NCBI GenBank assembly: GCA_038204465.1
Contig: JBBRCX010000120.1
Location: 1-12,062 of the forward strand
Direction of reading: 5' to 3'
Source: JBBRCX01 sp038204465
GTDB taxonomy: Bacteria; Planctomycetota; Phycisphaerae; Tepidisphaerales; Tepidisphaeraceae
Length of the DNA: 12,062 bases
Below, in pieces: positions 7,293 to 12,062 of this stretch. Positions within the stretch are counted from its first letter, which is position 1. The number at the start of each line of letters is the position of its first letter. The notes under the pieces are model-generated. The model was not told the origin of the DNA, did not search any database, and saw only the letters and a program-made list of their open reading frames with translations. The translations under genes and the position numbers were made by a program.

Positions 7293-7328
7293 GCACGGGC
7301 GAGACGCAGCGAGACGCCCGTGCTACGA
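7293..7328 (-). repeat. Intergenic hairpin repeat, copy 2 (inverted, enlarged)
   Basis: GCACGGGCG (7293-7301) and CGCCCGTGC (7315-7323) form a nine-pair stem. The 20 bases at 7309-7328 are the exact reverse complement of 4609-4628. The interior carries a tandem GCGAGACGCA / GCGAGACGCC (7299-7318 region), as if ten bases of copy 1 had been duplicated, enlarging the loop from 3 to 13 bases. It begins eight bases after the stop of the ACT-domain gene. Confidence 0.7.
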
Positions 7329-7335
7329 GTTGCAA

Positions 7336-7866
7336 TTACGCCGGCTCGAGCTTCCAGTCGATGTTCAGCTCGTCGCAAAGAATTCCCAGCTTCTGCCGGA
7401 GCTGGCTGATGGGTGTGACCCGCGGCACCGAGACGATCATTTCCATCTCGAAGAGCGGCGAGCCGGTGTACGGTGCGGCGGTGAGGCGCGTCTCCAAGCT
7501 TTCAATGTTCACGTTCGATTCGCGCAGCACGTGCGACACGCGGTGCACGAGCCCTGCCTGATCGACCCCGGTGCCGCTCAGCCGGTAGGGGACCGCCTGG
7601 GCCGAAGCGGAGACGCGCGACGCCTCGGCTGCGTGAAGCTCAATGTGAAGTTTGCTCTGCCGGGAAAGCTCCGGCAGCTCAGCCTTCAGCCGCGCGACCA
7701 CCGCTTCAGAAGCGCCCACGAGCAACATGATTGCGAACTGACCGCGCAGGTTCACCATCCGGCTGTCTTCAATGTTCCCGCCGCGGTCGAAGATAAATTG
7801 AGAAACTTCCTCGACCAGTCCAGGCCGATCGGCGCCGATCGCGGTAAGAATGGCGTGCTGGGTCAT
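7336..7866 (-). CDS. Tandem ACT-domain protein, GcvR-like regulator
   Basis: A soluble protein of 176 residues made of two ACT domains, small ligand-binding folds that usually sense amino acids. The first (about 5-80) begins HAILTAIGADRPGLVEEVSQFIFDRGGNIEDSRM, the standard ACT opening with the G-x-D-x-P-G-L-V turn that forms the ligand site. The second (about 92-172) has GTGVDQAGLVHRVSHVLRESNVNIESLETR. The two-ACT plan and length match GcvR, which in E. coli holds GcvA in repression of the glycine cleavage genes, but no gcv gene is nearby and the partner is unknown. ATG 7866 is preferred because it starts directly at the first ACT strand; the frame remains open to 8037, but those 57 residues look non-domain and overlap the divergent promoter region. 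It is transcribed away from mqnC. Confidence 0.85.
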   Translation of the reverse strand: MTQHAILTAIGADRPGLVEEVSQFIFDRGGNIEDSRMVNLRGQFAIMLLVGASEAVVARLKAELPELSRQSKLHIELHAAEASRVSASAQAVPYRLSGTGVDQAGLVHRVSHVLRESNVNIESLETRLTAAPYTGSPLFEMEMIVSVPRVTPISQLRQKLGILCDELNIDWKLEPA

Positions 7867-7889
7867 GGGTCCGCGGGCTCGTGAAAGTG

Positions 7890-7898
7890 TTCCTATAC
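7890..7898 (-). promoter_or_regulatory. Candidate extended -10 for the ACT-domain gene
   Basis: TGGTATAGG on the minus strand is an extended -10 pattern (TG, one base, TATAGG) lying 20-25 bases before the start codon. No convincing -35 is present, which extended -10 promoters can lack. Confidence 0.3.
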
Positions 7899-7995
7899 CA
7901 CAGCCCTGTTTCGAAGGCGCATCGTATGCGATCCAATGGCGACGCGACGTGCTCTGGTCCTCCCCGTCACAATCGCCGCTGAAAGTGCGCAAAAC

Positions 7996-8018
7996 GCCTT
8001 TCAATTCAGATGAAAGGC
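7996..8018. promoter_or_regulatory. Perfect inverted repeat upstream of mqnC
   Basis: GCCTTTCA (7996-8003) and TGAAAGGC (8011-8018) are exact reverse complements separated by seven bases. It lies about 60 bases before mqnC, upstream of its candidate -35, and could be a repressor or activator site, or an RNA hairpin if the ACT-gene transcript or a longer mqnC leader starts beyond it. Confidence 0.4.
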
Positions 8019-8039
8019 CACCTGTACCCGCCTCCATAG

Positions 8040-8068
8040 TTTCCAGTTCGGCCGCGCCCTCATAAACT
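8040..8068 (+). promoter_or_regulatory. Candidate mqnC promoter
   Basis: TTTCCA (8040-8045), a 17-base spacer and TAAACT (8063-8068) match the sigma-70 consensus at four of six positions each. The -10 ends ten bases before ATG 8079. The eight bases CATAAACT also precede the gene at 3941. Confidence 0.4.
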
Positions 8069-8078
8069 TCGGTAAGCG

Positions 8079-9494
8079 ATGAACAGGCTGTCGTTCGACA
8101 TTGATCCAGTTCTGGAGGGCAAGGCGCGCCTGACGGATGCGCAGGCGCTGGAGTTGCACGCGTCGGCCTCGATGCACGACCTTGGCCAGTGGGCGAGCGC
8201 GGTCTCGCAGCGCATGCACCCCGAGGACTGGCGCAGCTACGTCATCGACCGGAACATTAACTACACCAACGTCTGCACCGCGAAGTGCACCTTCTGCGCG
8301 TTTCGCCGCGATCATGAGGACCTCGACGCCTACACGCTCAACTACGAGCAGATCGGCGAGAAAATCCGCGAACTGGTCTCGATCAACGGGACGCAGATTC
8401 TGATGCAGGGCGGAATGAATGACGCGCTGCCGATCGAGTACTACGAGGGACTGCTCCGCTACATCAAATCGAATTTCCCGACCGTGCACGTGCACGCGTT
8501 CTCGCCGCCCGAGTTCGTCGAGTTCGAGCGCTTCTTCGGGATGGACGTCCGGCAGATCATCCGCCGGTTTCACGCGGCCGGGCTCGATACGATCCCGGGC
8601 GGAGGCGGCGAGATCTTCGCGCCGCGCGTCCGGCGGCGCATCGGCATCGGCAAGTGCACCGGCGATGACTGGCTGAGGGTGATGCGCGTCGCGCACGAAG
8701 AGGGGCTCAACACCAGTTGCACGATGCTGATCGGACACATTGAGTTTGTCCGCGAGCGGATCGAGCACATGTCTGCTCTCCGCGATCTGCAGGACTACGC
8801 GCTCTCACTCGGACAGCAGGAGCATGAAGCGATCAGCCAATCGGTGCGGCGGCGCTGGCCTGGAGTGTTCGAGAAGTCGGTGTTCAGCGGCCCCGCCCCG
8901 CGGTCGTTCGGCTCTTACACGGCGTTCATCCACTGGCCCTTCCAGCGCGAGAACACGCCGCTCGGTCGCGCGCAGGAGTGGGACCCGGACGTGCACGGAC
9001 CGTATGACGACTCGACCAGCGAGGACATCCAGCGCGGGCGTGTCGTGCGGATGGCGGGGGCCGATGAGTATCTGCGCATCCTCGCGATCGCCCGGCTTTT
9101 CTTCGACAACATTGCGTCACTGCAGAGCAGTTGGGTGACGATGGGCCCGAAGATCGGCCAGCTCGCTCTTTATTTCGGCGCCAACGACATGGGGAGCGTG
9201 ATGATGGAGGAGAACGTCGTGAGCGCGGCCGGCGCGACCTACCGATTGAGCGAGCGCGAGATCTGCCGCCTGATCCGCGACAGCGGCTGGGTGCCCGCGC
9301 AGCGCGACCAGTACTACAATGTTCTCCGCCGCCAGGAAGGACCCGACTCCCCGGACCTGCGCCCGCTGGAGAACCCTCCTGTGCGCGACGTCAGGAAAAT
9401 CGACAAACAATTCATCGGCGCCGCCCCAGGCCTCGACGACGGCCAGGACCAAAGTGTCAAAGTCCAACTACCTCTGCTTGGCGAATCGCGCTAG
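8079..9494 (+). CDS. mqnC: Cyclic dehypoxanthinyl futalosine synthase (radical SAM), enlarged form
   Basis: MqnC is the radical SAM enzyme that cyclises dehypoxanthine futalosine in the futalosine route to menaquinone. The iron-sulfur motif is CTAKCTFC (C66, C70, C73). NINYTNVCTAKCTFCAF, GLDTIPGGGGEIF (168-180) and MMEENVVSAAG (375-385) favour MqnC over its paralogue MqnE. At 471 residues it is roughly 90-100 longer than usual. The excess lies in residues about 240-277 (between RDLQD and the conserved TAFIHWPFQ), about 296-325 (between NTPL and the conserved AGADEYLRILAIARL), and a 50-residue C-terminal tail rich in Asp, Pro and Gln. All catalytic blocks seem intact. No other mqn gene is adjacent. 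The start ATG has only GGTAAG as a possible weak ribosome site. MqnC identity is firm; the meaning of the insertions is unknown. Confidence 0.92.
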   Translation: MNRLSFDIDPVLEGKARLTDAQALELHASASMHDLGQWASAVSQRMHPEDWRSYVIDRNINYTNVCTAKCTFCAFRRDHEDLDAYTLNYEQIGEKIRELVSINGTQILMQGGMNDALPIEYYEGLLRYIKSNFPTVHVHAFSPPEFVEFERFFGMDVRQIIRRFHAAGLDTIPGGGGEIFAPRVRRRIGIGKCTGDDWLRVMRVAHEEGLNTSCTMLIGHIEFVRERIEHMSALRDLQDYALSLGQQEHEAISQSVRRRWPGVFEKSVFSGPAPRSFGSYTAFIHWPFQRENTPLGRAQEWDPDVHGPYDDSTSEDIQRGRVVRMAGADEYLRILAIARLFFDNIASLQSSWVTMGPKIGQLALYFGANDMGSVMMEENVVSAAGATYRLSEREICRLIRDSGWVPAQRDQYYNVLRRQEGPDSPDLRPLENPPVRDVRKIDKQFIGAAPGLDDGQDQSVKVQLPLLGESR

Positions 9495-9580
9495 CTTCGA
9501 AAGAATTAGCCACCGATGGACTTCGGCGAGTCTCAGTCGAGTCGGGCACCGATAAAAGCAAAGATTCTTGACGGCGGGCC

Positions 9581-9592
9581 AGCTGGCCAGCT
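9581..9592. repeat. Perfect 12-base palindrome in the mqnC/TPR convergent spacer
   Basis: AGCTGGCCAGCT lies in the 150-base spacer between the convergent mqnC and TPR genes, next to further AGCTT and CCAGC strings. It has no T-run and could be a repeat fragment rather than a terminator. Nothing else was recognised in 9495-9644 apart from a possible degenerate dispersed repeat around 9509-9567. Confidence 0.4.
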
Positions 9593-9644
9593 TGCCGCTT
9601 TACCAGCTTCAGATGTCGCCACCGCTGCGGCACGCGACATTGCG

Positions 9645-11312
9645 TCAAAGCCCGTCGATCGTCAACGCCCCATCCGCGTTCTTCCACGCCGCCTGAAGTT
9701 CGGCGTCCACCTGCTGGGCGGCGTAGTTCTTCCCCTGCGCCTTGAGACTCTCCCTCAGCCCGAACAGCGAGCGCCCGCTTCGCGGATTTTGCTCCAGGTC
9801 GGCGCGGAAAACCTCCTCGGCCTTCGCCGGCTCGCCATCCTGCAGCAGGACCGCGCCCAGCGTCGCGCGGACCGGCACGTACCAGTCGGGAGGCTCCGCA
9901 TAGGTCAACGCGTCCTGCGCCTGCACCGCCGCCTGCAGACGCTCGACCGCCCCCTTGCGGTCGTTTGTCGCCAGCGCAAGCCGTGCGTCCAGGAAGGGCT
10001 CCGCCACCGCGAACACGCCCGCCGCGGTGTTCAGCAGCCCATACATCGTCCCTTCCGGAACCGCCTTCTTCGCCGCGACAAACTTTTCGCGCTCCTGCCG
10101 CGCCTCATCGATCTTTCCGGTCGCGGCGTAGGCCACCCCGCGCCCGAAGTGCCACATGGCAGCCGTGATCTGCCGCCCGGGCTCGGGGGCGCTCTGGCGG
10201 AGCATCTCGTCCCAGCGATGGAACGACACGAGCACCACCGTCGGCGTCGGCATGAACCCCTCGAGCATCGGCATATCCTTCACGTGCGGGCCCACGTGCG
10301 CGCTCAGTTGCTCCGCCGCTTTCTTCGCCTCCGCGAAGCGCCCGTTCATCGTGTTCGCGAACGCCAGGAAGTGAATATTGTGACTGTAGTACATCATCGG
10401 ATACACCCCTTGCGCATCCGATCCTTTGAGGTAATTCTGGTCCGCGGCGATGGCGGCTTCGTTGCTCGTCGCCGCCGCCTCATACTCGCCGACGCGCACG
10501 TAAACGTGTGACGGCATGTGAACCAGGTGCCCCGCCCCGGGCGCGAGCCCGGGCAGCCGTCCCGCGGCTTCCATCGCCCGCTCCGGATGCGCCGAGCCCT
10601 CCGTTGCGTGGATGTAAAGATGATTCGCCCCCACGTGGTTCGGGTTGCGCTTCAAAACCCGCTCGAGCGTCGCCACGATCTCCTCGGTCCCCTCCACCGG
10701 CTTGTGATCGTGCGTCCATAGCTTCCAGGGACGCAGCACCATCATGCTGTCGGCATACAGCGTCGCCGCATCCAGATCGTCCTGGTAGCGCGACGACAAT
10801 CCCTTCATCGCCTCTTTGTAATCCGACGCCAGCTTCTTCAAGTCGGCCTTCGCATCATCCGAATACCGCGCAGCCAGCGCCGCGATGTAATCCCGCTCCG
10901 GCTCAGACGCGTGCTTCGACAGCGCGTGCGCTTTGTGAATCTCCTCAAACGCCATCTTCTCGCGCGGCGGATCGACGTCGATGTTGTAATTCGGGCCCAG
11001 TGCCAGCGCGATGCCCCAGTGCGCCATCGCCAGGTTCGGGTCCAACTCCAGCGCCCGCTTGAACGAACGGATCGCCTCGTCATGGTTGAACGCGTAGACC
11101 AGCGTCAGCCCCTGGTCGAACGCGCGCTGTGCCTCGGCGTTCGACGTCGAAACGGCATGATGAAGGTCCCCCAGGTCGGTAGCGGATGCCCCAGCCGGCG
11201 CAACCGGCTGCAGCACGTCGGGCGAACGCGATCGCCCGCCAGCGGTGCAACCCGCGATCAATACGCAGATCGAGACAAGACAGCTCTTTCGAGCGAAAAG
11301 GAGTGTGCTCAT
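9645..11312 (-). CDS. TPR-repeat lipoprotein with histidine-rich core
   Basis: A 555-residue lipoprotein. The signal sequence ends in the lipobox IAGC with the lipidated Cys at C22. TPR-like helices at about 60-110 (AQRAFDQGLTLVYAFNHDEAI, then RALELDPNLAMAHWG) are followed by a helical body with further TPR-like pairs near 270-290, 315-340, 385-415 and 480-545. The middle carries a striking set of His and acidic residues: HDH (201-203), HLYIHATE (231-238), H242, HLVHMPSH (262-269) and YYSHNIHF (308-315). These motifs recall a family of TPR proteins annotated only as such, in which HxYIHxxE and HMPxH seem conserved; function is unknown, and metal binding is an inference. Start ATG 11312 is chosen because GGGAGG lies six bases upstream; 18 extra codons to 11366 are unlikely. 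It converges on mqnC. Confidence 0.88.
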   Translation of the reverse strand: MSTLLFARKSCLVSICVLIAGCTAGGRSRSPDVLQPVAPAGASATDLGDLHHAVSTSNAEAQRAFDQGLTLVYAFNHDEAIRSFKRALELDPNLAMAHWGIALALGPNYNIDVDPPREKMAFEEIHKAHALSKHASEPERDYIAALAARYSDDAKADLKKLASDYKEAMKGLSSRYQDDLDAATLYADSMMVLRPWKLWTHDHKPVEGTEEIVATLERVLKRNPNHVGANHLYIHATEGSAHPERAMEAAGRLPGLAPGAGHLVHMPSHVYVRVGEYEAAATSNEAAIAADQNYLKGSDAQGVYPMMYYSHNIHFLAFANTMNGRFAEAKKAAEQLSAHVGPHVKDMPMLEGFMPTPTVVLVSFHRWDEMLRQSAPEPGRQITAAMWHFGRGVAYAATGKIDEARQEREKFVAAKKAVPEGTMYGLLNTAAGVFAVAEPFLDARLALATNDRKGAVERLQAAVQAQDALTYAEPPDWYVPVRATLGAVLLQDGEPAKAEEVFRADLEQNPRSGRSLFGLRESLKAQGKNYAAQQVDAELQAAWKNADGALTIDGL

Positions 11313-11318
11313 GAGGAA

Positions 11319-11324
11319 CCTCCC
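11319..11324 (-). promoter_or_regulatory. Strong ribosome binding site of the TPR lipoprotein
   Basis: GGGAGG on the minus strand, six bases before ATG 11312. It decides the start and places the lipoprotein signal sequence correctly at the N-terminus. Confidence 0.75.
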
Positions 11325-11366
11325 GGCGAGATCCCCCTTCAGCTCAGGCGAAGCACTCAGCCACAA

Positions 11367-11372
11367 GTTATA
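11367..11372 (-). promoter_or_regulatory. Candidate -10 element of the TPR lipoprotein gene
   Basis: TATAAC on the minus strand (within GATATAACT), giving a leader of about 45-50 bases that contains the GGGAGG site. The -35 is unclear (TTCAGG with a 16-base spacer is the best candidate). Confidence 0.4.
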
Positions 11373-11487
11373 TCGAAAGATTGCACTGCCTGAAGTGATG
11401 CGTCAAGCAGACCGCCCCGTCGTGCCGGCGAAGCAACCGGAACGACTCCAGCTTCCGCCGCCCCCGATGTCCCGCTCGCCGCCTGTG

Positions 11488-11838
11488 TTATTCGATCTTA
11501 AACTCAACGTGGACACCGGGGATGCCTGAGCCGTCGCCGCGCCGGTCAAAGCGCAACGATATCGATCTCATCGATCTTGTTGTTACTCGAGCCCGCCGCG
11601 CGTTGGCGACCGTCAGTTGCCCGTTGGTGACGCTTACCGTCACCGTGTTCTCGAACCAGTGCCGGCTGGCGGTCGGCGTGCCGCTCACCACCAGAACGCC
11701 ATTGGCGCTGATCGCATACACGCTGTCGATGTAATCTGAATCGCCAGCGACGATGTGAACGCTGTACTGCCCGTTCGGAAGGGCGATCTTTTCGTTCCAG
11801 CGGGCGTGAGCTTGCTTGTGCACACTTTCCCCAGACAT
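11488..11838 (-). pseudogene. Truncated, frameshifted malectin-like (carbohydrate-binding type) domain remnant
   Basis: The open frame encodes about 116 residues. From about residue 12 it reads HARWNEKIALPNGQYSVHIV, then AGDSDYIDSVYAISANGVLV, GTPTASRHWFENTVTVSV and TNGQLTVANA, matching the C-terminal half of a malectin-like domain common in large planctomycete surface proteins. That domain normally closes with a string such as GSSNNKIDEIDI. This string exists, but one frame over: near 11593-11601 (a GCGCGGCGG run) the frame is off by two inserted or one deleted base. Beyond that point the open frame gives unrelated residues to 11488, while the shifted frame gives GSSNNKIDEIDIVAL and stops at 11546. 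The N-terminal half of the domain and any signal peptide are absent, and an in-frame TGA lies just upstream at 11851-11853. It is most likely a dead gene fragment; a sequencing error could explain the frameshift but not the missing half. Confidence 0.7.
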
Positions 11839-11841
11839 AAT
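11812..11841 (+). promoter_or_regulatory. Candidate promoter of the HipA-like gene
   Basis: TTGCTT (11812-11817), an 18-base spacer and CATAAT (11836-11841, five of six bases of the -10 consensus). It lies inside the malectin-like remnant and ends eleven bases before ATG 11853. Confidence 0.4.
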
Positions 11842-11852
11842 CAACCGCCCTC

Positions 11853-12062
11853 ATGTCCTATCCAATTCTGGATGTTTCAGGCTGGCCTGCCGAGACCGAT
11901 GAGCAGATGGGAAGCAAGCCGAAGTCCTGGCTCTATGATCCGAGTGACAAACAGCGGCAGCAGCGGTGGCTTTTCAAAGAAAACTGGAGACGGCAGCCCG
12001 AGGATTGGTCTGAGAAAATTGCCGCCGAAGTCGCGGACTTGCTTGGAGTGCCCCACGCACAA
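11853..12062 (+). CDS. HipA-like kinase, N-terminal 70 codons (3'-partial)
   Basis: From ATG 11853 the plus strand stays open to the window end, giving MSYPILDVSGWPAETDEQMG, then SKPKSWLYDPSDK, a short polar stretch, WLFKENWRRQPEDWSEKIAAEVADLLGVPHA. The block G-S-K-x-K-x-W-L, then W-L-F-K, then E-D-W-S-E-K-I-A-A-E-V-A-x-L-L-G-V-P-H-A is the opening pattern of a group of HipA-like (HipA C-terminal domain) Ser/Thr kinases. The lysine of WLFK is the likely ATP-binding lysine. The catalytic part lies beyond the window, so activity and partner genes (for example a HipB-type antitoxin) cannot be assessed. There is no Shine-Dalgarno; the candidate -10 CATAAT ends eleven bases before the ATG. The gene starts within 15 bases of the truncated malectin-like remnant on the other strand, suggesting that a rearrangement or insertion created this junction. 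Confidence 0.65.
   Translation, partial: MSYPILDVSGWPAETDEQMGSKPKSWLYDPSDKQRQQRWLFKENWRRQPEDWSEKIAAEVADLLGVPHAQ

Noticed and set aside
7867..8037. N-terminal extension of the ACT-domain protein by 57 codons
   Set aside because: The ACT fold begins at the ATG at 7866. The extension lies over the divergent promoter region and has no domain character.
9509..9567. Stretch resembling dispersed CCACxGATGGAC...GATAAAAGCAAAGATT repeats seen in some planctomycete and verrucomicrobial genomes
   Set aside because: The middle is too divergent and only one copy is in the window, so it cannot be supported without genome-wide comparison.
9516..10511. Plus-strand open frame of 331 codons
   Set aside because: Antisense to the TPR lipoprotein; Arg/Leu/His-rich with no domain. 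The minus-strand gene has a lipobox and a strong ribosome site.
11877..12062. Minus-strand open frame reaching the right edge
   Set aside because: It is the antisense of the HipA-like coding sequence, whose protein pattern is recognisable.

Overview
The window looks like a piece of a GC-rich bacterial chromosome, most likely from a planctomycete-like organism (Planctomycetota, possibly Phycisphaerae). The support is indirect: a futalosine-pathway menaquinone enzyme, an exported protein with a PATTQPA-type linker, a malectin-like C-terminal module of a kind frequent in that phylum, and short GC-rich hairpin repeats between genes. The phylum is inferred, because no rRNA or other marker gene is present.

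Layout, left to right. Positions 1-1095 are the 3' part of a group II intron: a reverse transcriptase/maturase cut by the window edge, followed by foldable domains V and VI and a clear intron end. The intron lies tail to tail with a site-2-protease (M50) membrane peptidase gene on the minus strand. Divergent from that gene is a standalone glutamine amidotransferase, trpG/pabA. Next comes dinB (DNA polymerase IV) on the minus strand, divergent from a conserved protein of unknown function (3941-4573). A large minus-strand gene (4649-7159) encodes an exported protein with an N-terminal beta-propeller-like half and, by motif reading, two tandem SIS (sugar isomerase)-like modules. The intergenic spacers on either side of it carry opposite-facing copies of a 20-base hairpin repeat. 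A tandem-ACT regulator of GcvR type (minus) is divergent from mqnC (plus), a radical SAM enzyme of menaquinone synthesis that is unusually long. A TPR lipoprotein rich in conserved-looking histidines (minus) follows. The right end holds a frameshifted remnant of a malectin-like domain, and divergent from it the first 70 codons of a HipA-like kinase that runs off the window.

The genes do not form one pathway or one operon. Most are single units, often in divergent pairs, mixing housekeeping functions (TrpG, DinB, MqnC, ACT regulator) with exported proteins. A recurring detail is that several start codons without a Shine-Dalgarno sequence lie 6-11 bases after a -10-like hexamer, suggesting leaderless or near-leaderless transcripts, whereas the two exported proteins (4649-7159 and 9645-11312) have strong Shine-Dalgarno sequences.

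No tRNA, rRNA, CRISPR array or integrase was recognised. No gene-free stretch exceeds 300 bases; the longest is the 212-base divergent spacer at 7867-8078.
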